From Candidatus Bathyarchaeota archaeon (GTDB taxonomy: Archaea > Thermoproteota > Bathyarchaeia > Bathyarchaeales > Bathycorpusculaceae): DNA of 64,000 bases. Positions 44,681 to 52,659 of this stretch are shown one piece after another. The stretch covers positions 25,221-89,220 of the forward strand of contig JAOZIE010000020.1 in the NCBI GenBank assembly GCA_026014485.1, read 5' to 3'. The notes under the pieces are model-generated. The model had not been told where the DNA came from, made no database searches, and saw only the letters and a list, made by a program, of their open reading frames with translations. The position numbers and the translations under genes are program-made. How positions within the stretch are numbered: position 1 is the first letter of the stretch; each line of letters begins with the position of its first letter.

Positions 44681-45016
44681 TTAAGTGCTTTTTGTTCCAG
44701 TTGTTTGAGTTTTGTTTTTTGTTGTGACTTCTTTTATGAGTTCCTCCAGTTTGTTTAGGTCTTTGTCGATTTGCTGTTCGTCGATTCGGGTTGCGATGCC
44801 GTTCATGATTTGGCAGATGTAGGCGGCTACGCGCGCCCACGATTCTCTCTGTTTAAGCTTCACCTTGTCGTCTTGAGCTTGGGCTTTTGCGAGAACAAAC
44901 AGTTCCTGCAGGCTTCTGATTGTTTCATCACGGAGTTTTTGTGTATCCACTTTGAGTTCGGCTCGGAGCTTTTTCACTCGGTTTTTCAACATGCTATTGC
45001 GTGGAATTTTAACCAA
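44681..45016 (-). CDS. Probable terminase small subunit or packaging accessory
   Basis: 111 aa from TTG 45016 with GGGGGAGGG about 7 nt upstream; the frame opens farther but overlaps the holin-like gene. A helical, charged protein: NRVKKLRAELKVDTQKLRDE, SLQELFVLAKAQAQDD, SWARVAAYICQIMNGIATRI. Its position directly before TerL is the small-terminase position, but no DNA-binding motif is recognisable. Assignment is by context. Confidence 0.5.
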   Translation of the reverse strand: MVKIPRNSMLKNRVKKLRAELKVDTQKLRDETIRSLQELFVLAKAQAQDDKVKLKQRESWARVAAYICQIMNGIATRIDEQQIDKDLNKLEELIKEVTTKNKTQTTGTKST

Positions 45017-45030
45017 TAGCGACCCTCCCC

Positions 45031-45303
45031 CTACGTTTTTTGTGAAATCAGAATCCCCATAATTGTGCCTGCCAACCCCGTAACGGCAGCAAAAACCTCG
45101 CTGTTCCATGTCCCCAGCAGGGCCAGATGCGCAATTTCGACGGCTGACAAGCAAAACGTGAACGCTATGCCAAACTTTACGCCAAGCACCAACCGCTCAC
45201 TGGGCACCGCATTCTTGGTCGCGGTTTTGTTGGTTTTTCTGCGGGTGAGTGCCCGTTTAACCCAGTCTGTCAATGGTTGCGTAGCCTCCGTTGATGCAGG
45301 CAC
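45031..45303 (-). CDS. Holin-like two-helix membrane protein
   Basis: 90 aa. A basic N-terminus (RALTRRKTNK) then two membrane helices (LVLGVKFGIAFTFCLSAVEI and FAAVTGLAGTIMGILI) with a short turn. This matches holin topology, but no lysis enzyme is identified beside it. Overlaps the upstream gene by 34 nt. Confidence 0.45.
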   Translation of the reverse strand: MPASTEATQPLTDWVKRALTRRKTNKTATKNAVPSERLVLGVKFGIAFTFCLSAVEIAHLALLGTWNSEVFAAVTGLAGTIMGILISQKT

Positions 45304-45674
45304 CGCCCAAGTGTGTGCGCCTCAGACTTGACTTTTTCGTTTATGGTGAAACTGTGCAGCAACACACGGGCTTCCTCCGCAGAAACGTGCCCCTTCACCA
45401 AAACCGTCACACACGTCGTCCAAGGCACAGGCACCGCCGTATAATCAATGTCATAGAGACCGTCGCTGTAGCGGAAAGCATTCTGAGCCAAAATCACATG
45501 CCGACGCTTCTGACCCAAAACCCCAATAAAAATCCCCCAACTCCTAACAGGCACATCAATACCACCTAACCCATTGCTAAGGCTCTTACCGATAGACGCA
45601 TCAGTCCACTCAACCCGAACAAGGTCACCTGCTGAAAGGTTCTTGAATTTGATTGGGTTTTCTTTTTCTTTCAT
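45270..45674 (-). CDS. Conserved-looking beta-rich viral protein
   Basis: 134 aa. Begins KFKNLSAGDLVRVEWTDASI; RSWGIFIGVLGQKRRHVILA and YDIDYTAVPVPWTTCVTVLV suggest a small beta-barrel. No family recognised. Directly upstream of the holin-like gene in the packaging operon, so likely viral. Confidence 0.55.
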   Translation of the reverse strand: MKEKENPIKFKNLSAGDLVRVEWTDASIGKSLSNGLGGIDVPVRSWGIFIGVLGQKRRHVILAQNAFRYSDGLYDIDYTAVPVPWTTCVTVLVKGHVSAEEARVLLHSFTINEKVKSEAHTLGRCLHQRRLRNH

Positions 45675-45861
45675 TTTGATACCACAAAAAACACAAAAAA
45701 CGTGTGAAGCTTATAAATAGTCGTGAACTTTGGCAATTAATAAATTTATAAATCTGGATACTTAAGTTCGCAAAAGTTTGTTGGGTATTGGTTAAGGCGA
45801 ATTCACCAAATTTATATTACAACAAATTTAAACGGTACAAATCAATATGTGATGTGTATTG

Positions 45862-47109
45862 CATAACGATGCTATCTTTGAAGAATTCATTAAAGCTACA
45901 GAACAGATACGTAAGGATTTAAATATTGTACTCGAACCTGAAACCGACCGTGCGGAAAGCGATCTGGGTTTTGATTTTGATGCGGAGGTCTTTCAAGACT
46001 CTAAAGGATTTTGTTTTTGTGTAAGTGAAGAATTTGACGGACCAACCCGCAAACTTACAGCTACTTTATCCATATATTTCCAAGAAGGCGCCGCTCCATT
46101 CTATATCAATGAAAACATAGATTATATTGCAGGTCATTCTAACTTCCTTTGTAGATGGGCAGCATGGGCAGTTTTTAATTTCAAGCAAGCACATGAAAAA
46201 ATCTCTTTAGAATCACTTTTTTATGAATCTCAAATTCGAGTGTATGGGCTTCCACGTTACTGCGACCCAGCCGAGGGCGAAGCAAGTTTACTTTTTAACG
46301 GAATGCTGATGCTGCAACAAGATAAGGTTCTTATCTATAAATTCAGGCATATTGACCCCCCGAGCGGCTATCTAACGCGTTTCTTTAGTTTTGGTGTATG
46401 GGTTAACACATTAAAAAATCCGCCTTTCTGGGTCATATTTCCTAATTTTTGCGGTTTAGACAGTGGGCGAGGCTTTTCCACCTACAAAAAATTTGGATCA
46501 CTTATAAGCATGCTGAAGGAAAAGCTTGAAGTTGAAATACGCAACTTTGACATTCAATACGAAGAACTTGATACCTTCCTTTTAGGACATGCTACAAGTT
46601 TTAACTCAATTTGCAGAGAACACGACCTGTATAACATCTTCTATTATAATGGACCAATAAGAGTATTGAAGGGTTCAGAAAAAGAGTTTGATAAGTTTAA
46701 AGAACGTTTACAGAATAAAGAATATCCTCAGGCGTTAAGGGATTTGAGGGCGTTGGTTCAGCAAGCAGAGGAAAATCTGGTCAAACTAAAAGAGCTTGAT
46801 TATTCAAAAATTAAAGAACCTGATGTAAACAAGCTTGCGAGCTTTCTAGTTGAAGAGGGAATAATAGATGGTCGATTGAGGTCTTGGTTTCAGGCATTTA
46901 CTTCGATAGCCAATATTGCTTCGCATAAAAATTTCCCTTCGCAGCAAGATTTGAAAAAAGGAGTTTTGCGGGTCAAAATTATGTTAACTTTTCAGTTAGG
47001 TTTGCAGCTTTTGGAGGAATTGGACGAACCTTTGATTAAACCCATAGACTTTGTTGAGTTCTCGGAAGAAATACCAAACGTCAAGATACCGCAAGAAGAA
47101 AGTGATTGA
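45862..47109 (+). CDS. AT-rich orphan protein with HEPN-like C-terminus
   Basis: About 416 aa; the start is TTG at 45859 because an in-frame stop at 45850 excludes earlier codons (coordinates here begin one codon inside). The base composition is clearly more AT-rich than flanking genes and the orientation opposes the viral operon. No enzyme motif seen in the first 300 residues. The C-terminal helical part (RSWFQAFTSIANIASHK) resembles HEPN-type or abortive-infection C-termini. A possible defence or moron gene acquired by the element. Function not assigned. Confidence 0.6.
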   Translation, partial: HNDAIFEEFIKATEQIRKDLNIVLEPETDRAESDLGFDFDAEVFQDSKGFCFCVSEEFDGPTRKLTATLSIYFQEGAAPFYINENIDYIAGHSNFLCRWAAWAVFNFKQAHEKISLESLFYESQIRVYGLPRYCDPAEGEASLLFNGMLMLQQDKVLIYKFRHIDPPSGYLTRFFSFGVWVNTLKNPPFWVIFPNFCGLDSGRGFSTYKKFGSLISMLKEKLEVEIRNFDIQYEELDTFLLGHATSFNSICREHDLYNIFYYNGPIRVLKGSEKEFDKFKERLQNKEYPQALRDLRALVQQAEENLVKLKELDYSKIKEPDVNKLASFLVEEGIIDGRLRSWFQAFTSIANIASHKNFPSQQDLKKGVLRVKIMLTFQLGLQLLEELDEPLIKPIDFVEFSEEIPNVKIPQEESD

Positions 47110-47338
47110 CTTCTTTTAAGCGAACTTCAGTTTGAATTATGGCTTCCTCAAGTACCTGTATGCTTGTGTAGAGTTACAAGTGCTTTTTGGCTTTTTGTAC
47201 GGATTATTTCTGTGTCTGAGCCCAAGTAGTTAACGTGTCTCATGTTCATGTAACTTCTTATTCTGTTTCTTTTGCGCTGGTCAATTTCAGGGAAAAATCT
47301 AAATTTACAAACCAAAGAATAGTTTGCAGGGAGGCTTG

Positions 47339-47467
47339 TTGAGTTTGTCTGTGCTTGATAAAATTGCTTTTTTCCAGAATAGGCGTGATGAAGTTCCTAA
47401 TCAGCAGTTAGCTAAGGAGTTGGCGGAGGCTGAGGTTGCTGCGGACAACTGCATTGATGGTTTTTAG
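47339..47467 (+). pseudogene. Truncated gene, 5' remnant
   Basis: TTG 47339 with a strong GGGAGG upstream encodes SVLDKIAFFQNRRDEVPNQQ LAKELAE, an N-terminus I recall as typical of a conserved HEAT-like family, then runs into reverse-strand HEPN sequence near 47438 and stops at 47465. The gene is therefore cut at a recombination junction. Confidence 0.5.
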
Positions 47468-47570
47468 TTTTTCCCTGAACTGCTCGTAGGTCATTTTTTC
47501 AGAAGTTTTCAATGTCGTTTATGGCGTCCGCGATGTCTTGAAGGTAATCTCGAAGGTCGCGGCTTCTCAT
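47408..47570 (-). pseudogene. Broken HEPN toxin gene of an MNT/HEPN pair
   Basis: ATG 47570 overlaps the nucleotidyltransferase stop (ATGA). The frame reads MRSRDLRDYLQDIADAINDI ENF then stops at 47499. Homology resumes in the next frame: TSEKMTYEQFREKLKTINAV VR, up to about 47438, where the gene is truncated by the junction. Losing one copy of a 5-nt ACTTC repeat would explain the frameshift. The catalytic RxxxxH region is gone. Confidence 0.65.
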
Positions 47571-47860
47571 ATCATGATAACTTCCTCAAGAATGTGCTCG
47601 CCTATATGCAGCTTCAACCCCTTCTTGGAAACCAAATCAACCTTGACACTCAACAGGTCCGAAAGGTAATTCTCCAGCTTCATAAATTCGAATAGCCCAA
47701 CGGGCTCAGAAAACTCCACTAAGACGTCAACATCGCTTGTGCCTTTTTGTTCACCGCGGACGTAGGAGCCGAAGACACCTATGGTTTTCACCTTGAACTT
47801 GCGCTTCAGTTCCGCTTTATGCAGGGAAAGAATTCTTTTGATGGTGGCGACATCTTGCAT
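47567..47860 (-). CDS. Minimal nucleotidyltransferase (MNT antitoxin type)
   Basis: 97 aa. VKTIGVFGSYVRGEQKG is the nucleotidyltransferase GS(Y)xRG motif, followed by TSDVDVLVEFSEP with the metal-binding Asp pair and a later Asp in SVKVDLVSKKGL. Such proteins AMPylate partner HEPN toxins. Here the partner gene is broken, so the enzyme may be an orphan. Confidence 0.88.
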   Translation of the reverse strand: MQDVATIKRILSLHKAELKRKFKVKTIGVFGSYVRGEQKGTSDVDVLVEFSEPVGLFEFMKLENYLSDLLSVKVDLVSKKGLKLHIGEHILEEVIMI

Positions 47861-48085
47861 GATTCAGATATATCGTTTTCCAAGTTTAAGCCTTTTTGCT
47901 GTAACAGAGCTTCTTGAGCCCTTCCTCAAGAGCGGTACTCTCGCTTTATTTTCCTCTTTTTTGGTTCATAGACCACAATTTACCTGCGACCTTGCCCACA
48001 CACCCTTCCAAAAATGGAATATAACAAAACGCGCGTTTACCCTCAACTGGTTCACATTACTCGAATATTCACTTAAGACGTCTTT

Positions 48086-48382
48086 TTAGGGGTTAGGCTT
48101 TTTTGTTTTCCGCGGTTTCGCCTTGGTCTTGGCGATTTTGGGTTTTACAGTTTTAATTGCGTTCTCTATTGCTTCGTCGCTGCTGAGGGCTTTCTTTTTG
48201 AGGGTCTGCAGCTTCTTTATCTCCGCAAAATCAGGTTTCGCTTCGGTTATCATGGCGTCTACGAGTTCCCCCAGCGCCTCTTGGAGGTTTCGCAGTTCCT
48301 GCTGCATTCCGCGGATTTCCGCTTCAACTTTGTCTTGGTTGGGTTTGTCGGGTTTTGCCAAGGCAGTTTCCTCGGCATTCAT
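48086..48382 (-). CDS. Coiled-coil protein with basic tail
   Basis: 98 aa. A coiled coil (KVEAEIRGMQQELRNLQEAL) and a Lys/Pro-rich C-terminus (KPKIAKTKAKPRKTKKPNP). Could bind nucleic acid or act as a scaffold. No family recognised; composition fits a small viral accessory protein. Confidence 0.5.
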   Translation of the reverse strand: MNAEETALAKPDKPNQDKVEAEIRGMQQELRNLQEALGELVDAMITEAKPDFAEIKKLQTLKKKALSSDEAIENAIKTVKPKIAKTKAKPRKTKKPNP

Positions 48383-48522
48383 GTTTGTTGGTTAAAGGTT
48401 ATAAGCGTTAAGCAACGTCGCCGCCTCCCCCGCGGGCTTGGGCGGGGCAGGTAGCGGGTTGGGTGACCGAACAAGCTTTATTCTGGGTGTGTTCCTAACT
48501 GATACAGCGAAGGTGATGGCGC

Positions 48523-48759
48523 ATGCGACGCTTCGACCCCCTATACGAGAAAGCCCGTAAACTCGCCCAGTCTGGGCGCGTCGAGTTTCTTGGCAACGGC
48601 GTCTACAACGTCGTTGGAGACCACGGCACCTACAGCGTCGCCGAAGACCACACGGGCAAACTCAGCTGTAACTGCTTGGGGTACCTGCAGAAAGGCCGAT
48701 GCAGCCACGTCGTAGCCGTCGAGTTCATGGGAAAAAGGCGACGCCGCAAACCACGATAA
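48523..48759 (+). CDS. SWIM zinc-finger mini-protein
   Basis: 78 aa from ATG 48523 with AAGGTGATG upstream and a TATA-like AAGCTTTATTC near 48473. The SWIM motif LSCNCLGYLQKGRCSHVVAV gives CxC...CxH zinc ligands, and the tail GKRRRRKPR is basic. Likely a DNA- or protein-binding accessory factor. Opposes the viral operon, so separately regulated. Confidence 0.8.
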   Translation: MRRFDPLYEKARKLAQSGRVEFLGNGVYNVVGDHGTYSVAEDHTGKLSCNCLGYLQKGRCSHVVAVEFMGKRRRRKPR

Positions 48760-48763
48760 ACCC

Positions 48764-49243
48764 CTACCCGCCTGCCTGTTGGATTCCAAGTTTTTTGATG
48801 GTGGCTTTTAGGTGGGCGTCGTCGTTGAGGGCGTCTTTGAGGAGGGCGTCGGTGAGTTCGTAGATTTTAAGGTCATTAAGCAACGCATGTTTACGCAGTT
48901 CCCTGTGCACGGAAACCGAAACCTCAACCACCACCCGCCTACTTCGGTCCACCGCTACTGCCTCGCTGTCTTGTATCTGGCTTAGGCTGTCGGTTTTGGC
49001 CCGCAGTGCATACACGTAGTCAGCCATCAACGGCGCTTCCCGCCCCAAACTCAACGTTGTCTCCAACATCTGCGCGGCGCCATCTACATGGTACTCTACG
49101 CTTAACACCCGAAAATCCGCATCCACCCCCTCAATGGCCTCTGCACGTTTAATCATCTTCTCCAGTTTAACATCGGGGACATCCGCAGAGCCTACATTGA
49201 TGGCGTCGCGGACATCACTGAGTGACACATTTGCCAAATCCAT
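48764..49243 (-). CDS. Unknown helical protein of the viral element
   Basis: 159 aa, GAGG upstream of ATG. The N-terminal half (VSLSDVRDAINVGSADVPDV KLEKMIKRAEAI) resembles small head-tail connector layouts, and the C-terminal half (SVSVHRELRKHALLNDLKIY) looks like a ribbon-helix-helix or helical domain. Neither is certain. Overlaps nothing; convergent with the SWIM gene. Confidence 0.5.
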   Translation of the reverse strand: MDLANVSLSDVRDAINVGSADVPDVKLEKMIKRAEAIEGVDADFRVLSVEYHVDGAAQMLETTLSLGREAPLMADYVYALRAKTDSLSQIQDSEAVAVDRSRRVVVEVSVSVHRELRKHALLNDLKIYELTDALLKDALNDDAHLKATIKKLGIQQAGG

Positions 49244-49381
49244 TCAACCTCTCTGCCAGAAAAAGGGGAAGAGGGCAGATTTAAGGAGTTTTGGCAAATA
49301 GAAACCCAAAAAAAAGCGACATTAACCAAAAAAGCTATTTATTAACTTACTTGTTAGAAAGAAGCATGGAAAAGGCTTTTT

Positions 49382-51457
49382 TCAATCTGCCTTTTTCAAA
49401 GAGTCTTTCTTCAGCAAGCAAACCCACATCACAGAAACAACCAACGCAAAAACTACAAAAACCAAAACCGCTGGAAACTCGGGAATTTCAGGAGTCGCCG
49501 TCGGAGTCACTGTCAGGGTCGCTGTTGCAGTGGATGTTGGTGTGGGTGTAAGCGTGGTTGTGGAAGCTGGTGTGGACGTGGTTGTTGGGGTGGGTGTTGT
49601 GGTTGGGTTTTCTATTGGGTTCGGAGTGGCAGGAAGTGTAGGCGCAACTGTCGGAGTCACGGGAGGCGTTTGAGTCGCCGTCGGGGATGTGCTTGGACTC
49701 GGCGAAGGTGCGATTGTCGGTTCAGGTGTTGCTGTAGGCACAGGAGTCACTGTTGCAGTGGTTGTTGGTGTGGGTGTTGTGGTGGGGGTGGGTTCAAGTG
49801 TGAGCGGTGGGTTTTGTGAGGTGTTTGCTGGGTAGATGCCGTTTTGGTCGACGTAGTAGCTGGCGTTGTAGTTGTTGAAGTTTATGGTCTGTTGGTTTTC
49901 CCATGAAGTGTAGGGGTCCACGTGGTAGAATACGCCGTTGAAGCTGAAAACCACCCAGCACCTGTTAGCTGACCCCTCAACTGTTCCCCCAACTAAGTAG
50001 GCAGTGAAGCCTCGGGCGCGAAGCATACTGCAGCAAAGCGACGAGTAATCGGTGAAGTAGCGGGAGCCCGTTGCAAGTGTCTGATTTGGAAACTGAATTG
50101 CCGTATTGTACGCATACTGAACTTCTGAAGCAAAATCCACGATTTCGATGGCGGATTTACCCTCCGCCGCGGCTAATACTGCAGGGTCTAAAGGAGTTAT
50201 GAGGTACCTGTATTCTGCAGGGTAAAGGTTCGTCAAGTCAACTTCTGTATCATAAAAGGCGGTAAATGACCCCGTTGAAGACACATTTATGGTTGCGAAA
50301 ATTTTTTCTTCAGGATAGTTTGTGCCCCAGCACATGAACGGGTGATTAGCCCCATCCGTATAGGGCACCGTAAAGTTGTGGCTGCCGCTTAATCCAACGA
50401 AAGTGTGCGGCGTGTTAAACGGAGTTAACGCGCCATCCATCAATATGACAACGTGAACGCCGTTAAACACACCATCAAAGCTCGTGTTGATTGTAACATC
50501 ATAGGTTTCTGCGGCAGGCGGATTCAACGAAACTCCCGCAGGAATCAAGACGTTGTTGTCGTTGTAGTACTTGGCAAAGTATCCTAAACTGAAGCTTTCA
50601 GACGAAGGCTGCCTTGCCCATGTCCTTTGAGGCTCAAAATGGTAAAGCGTGCCGTTAAGCTGAATAACAATCCACACATGACCACTTTCTGAACTGACAT
50701 CCATCCCACTTGCGCTGGTTACCGTTCCCGTAACAATATACGCAGGGTATCCGCGGGCAAGTAGCATGCTAACCGCCAACGTTGAAAATTCCCTGCACTG
50801 CCCAGACCCATACGTGAGGGTTTCATTGGGGAACTGCCAGATGTCACAGTTGTCATTGTAGGTTATATGCGAGGCAACCCAGTCAACTATATCATTCCAC
50901 GATTTGCCCGCTGCAGCCGCAACCACCGCTGGATCCGACGGCGTCACAAAGTACCTTTGTTCAGCAGGGGAAACAGGGTCAACAGAGCCTCCGTTGTCAC
51001 GGGGCACATGCGTGTCATAAAAGGCATAATATGAGCCTTTTGAGGAGACAGTTATTGTTGTAAACGCGGTGTCGCCTGGAGCTTTACTATCCCATCGGTA
51101 AAATGGGTGACCCTCTACATCTTCGTAGGGCACCGTGAAATTATGCGTGCCTGAAAGCGCCATGAAAGTGTGGGGCGTACTGAATCCCGTTAAGACGCCA
51201 TCCATCGTTATAGGCACCGTATTCCCGTTGGTAACATTGTTGTAAGAGGTGCTGATTGTTATGCTATACGTGGCTGCAGAAGCAAACCCCGCCGAAAACG
51301 TCGGCACCAAAAGCAGCAGCAAAAAGAAACCTGAAACTGCAACGACTCTTCTGCGTTTGGACATAGAAGAGCCAGTGGATTTTTCAAATAGGGCACCTGT
51401 CCCTTTTAAGTTTCTAACTGTGTGTGTTGTTTTCGACTCAGGCAACTTGCTTCCCAA
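49382..51457 (-). CDS. Surface protein with two transglutaminase-like domains, second one degenerate
   Basis: 691 aa; the signal peptide starts at the inner Met (SKRRRVVAVSGFFLLLLLVP). Two tandem units each have a beta domain (THNFTVPY / SHNFTVPY) and a transglutaminase/papain-like domain. Unit 1 has YGSGQCREFSTLAVSMLLAR (Cys), SGHVWIVI (His) and HFEPQ. Unit 2 has TGSRYFTDYSSLCCSMLRAR, with Phe at the Cys position, and NRCWVVF with Arg at the His position, so it is probably inactive. A long Pro/Thr stalk leads to IPEFP and a membrane helix, an exosortase-like sorting tail. May cleave or crosslink surface peptides. Confidence 0.8.
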   Translation of the reverse strand: MGSKLPESKTTHTVRNLKGTGALFEKSTGSSMSKRRRVVAVSGFFLLLLLVPTFSAGFASAATYSITISTSYNNVTNGNTVPITMDGVLTGFSTPHTFMALSGTHNFTVPYEDVEGHPFYRWDSKAPGDTAFTTITVSSKGSYYAFYDTHVPRDNGGSVDPVSPAEQRYFVTPSDPAVVAAAAGKSWNDIVDWVASHITYNDNCDIWQFPNETLTYGSGQCREFSTLAVSMLLARGYPAYIVTGTVTSASGMDVSSESGHVWIVIQLNGTLYHFEPQRTWARQPSSESFSLGYFAKYYNDNNVLIPAGVSLNPPAAETYDVTINTSFDGVFNGVHVVILMDGALTPFNTPHTFVGLSGSHNFTVPYTDGANHPFMCWGTNYPEEKIFATINVSSTGSFTAFYDTEVDLTNLYPAEYRYLITPLDPAVLAAAEGKSAIEIVDFASEVQYAYNTAIQFPNQTLATGSRYFTDYSSLCCSMLRARGFTAYLVGGTVEGSANRCWVVFSFNGVFYHVDPYTSWENQQTINFNNYNASYYVDQNGIYPANTSQNPPLTLEPTPTTTPTPTTTATVTPVPTATPEPTIAPSPSPSTSPTATQTPPVTPTVAPTLPATPNPIENPTTTPTPTTTSTPASTTTLTPTPTSTATATLTVTPTATPEIPEFPAVLVFVVFALVVSVMWVCLLKKDSLKKAD

Positions 51458-52439
51458 TTTGACTTGTTTTCTTTAAGTTATAATTGTTCCCTTTGTGGCG
51501 GCTGTTTCTGTAGATAAGTATAGTTGTTGCCAATGCAGCCAGAACCATCCATAGGGGTTCTCTGGGAAATTCGGGAATCTGCGGCGTAGCCGTAGCCGTT
51601 TCCGTCAGAGTCGGCGCAACCGTTAAAGTTGGGCTCGGAGAAACAGGCGCCAGCGTCGGGGTGGACGCTAGGGTCTCCGCATAGAACGTATGCAGCACAT
51701 CCGCCACTGCATTCACCGCCAAGTTCAAGGAGTCACCGCAGCGGCTTTTGAATTGCGTGTTGCTCCAGTTGTAGTTCTGATCCATCCACGTGCAGGTTAA
51801 GGCTGAACCGTAAGCGAAAGTTGTGTCCTCTGCAACAGCCACCGCCGAGTCGTAAGCCGTCACCTCCGCCAACGCGCCGTCGAACAGCAGGAAAACCGAG
51901 AATTCGCTGGAGTAGTTGCTGGTTCGGGCAAGCACGTAGCTTTCGTAGCTGCTGTGATGCACTTCGGTGCCCCACGCGGTTGCTGAACCCATGACGTGCC
52001 CAAAAACCGCCAGGTCCGCAATGTAGTGTGTCATCATGCCCAGATGCTCCGCCGCTGCAGAAAAGTTGCCTGCCACGATGCTGGCTTGGGCGTTGGCGTA
52101 TTCCTGTTGTGCACGGACCGCAGTTGCATCATCCTGCAGCGTGCCGTTTGCAAAGAAGTAAACGTGGTGCTTGCGTACGTCGCCTATACCGTCGGGTGTT
52201 GCGACGTTGTCGGGCAACTCGGTGCCGTACAGGTAACTTGCCAAGTTATCCGTAAGCAACTGCTTTTCCTGTGGGGGCAGCCAATCCAGCGCGTGCTGGG
52301 CAATCCAGTCATGGGTGCCATACCCAGGGTTCTGGAGGTCACCTGTGTAGCCGCCGTTACTCCACGCTGCCGCAGGAACCGCCAAAAACGTGCCCAATAG
52401 CAAAACGGCAAAAACAAGCACACCCCCGCATTTACGCAT
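51438..52439 (-). CDS. Secreted zinc-dependent phospholipase C-like protein with IPEFP tail
   Basis: 333 aa. Signal peptide, then a helical Zn-phospholipase C/S1-P1-like domain with spaced His/Asp ligands: YGTHDWIAQHAL, KHHVYFFANG, HLGMMTHYIADLAVFGHVMG and EVHHSSYESYV. A Pro/Thr linker, IPEFP and a C-terminal helix follow. It may hydrolyse phosphoesters at the cell surface, perhaps helping virus entry or release. Overlaps the start of the transglutaminase-like gene by 20 nt, so the two are an operon. Confidence 0.8.
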   Translation of the reverse strand: MRKCGGVLVFAVLLLGTFLAVPAAAWSNGGYTGDLQNPGYGTHDWIAQHALDWLPPQEKQLLTDNLASYLYGTELPDNVATPDGIGDVRKHHVYFFANGTLQDDATAVRAQQEYANAQASIVAGNFSAAAEHLGMMTHYIADLAVFGHVMGSATAWGTEVHHSSYESYVLARTSNYSSEFSVFLLFDGALAEVTAYDSAVAVAEDTTFAYGSALTCTWMDQNYNWSNTQFKSRCGDSLNLAVNAVADVLHTFYAETLASTPTLAPVSPSPTLTVAPTLTETATATPQIPEFPREPLWMVLAALATTILIYRNSRHKGNNYNLKKTSQIGKQVA

Positions 52440-52659
52440 AGAAGTTACAGATGACGTGTTGAGATTTAAGATTTACAGTTGGCCGCCTTCATTTCTGGTT
52501 AGGAGTTCCTTCTTCTAATTAGGACGGTAACCAACACAGCAACTAATAGAGTTGCAATCGCGGAAAACAGATACGACTATTATTATAATACGATTTTCAT
52601 CTGTAAATTGCGTGTCTTTGGAGATTCAACTATGTATGTCTACTAACGGGGGAACGAAA

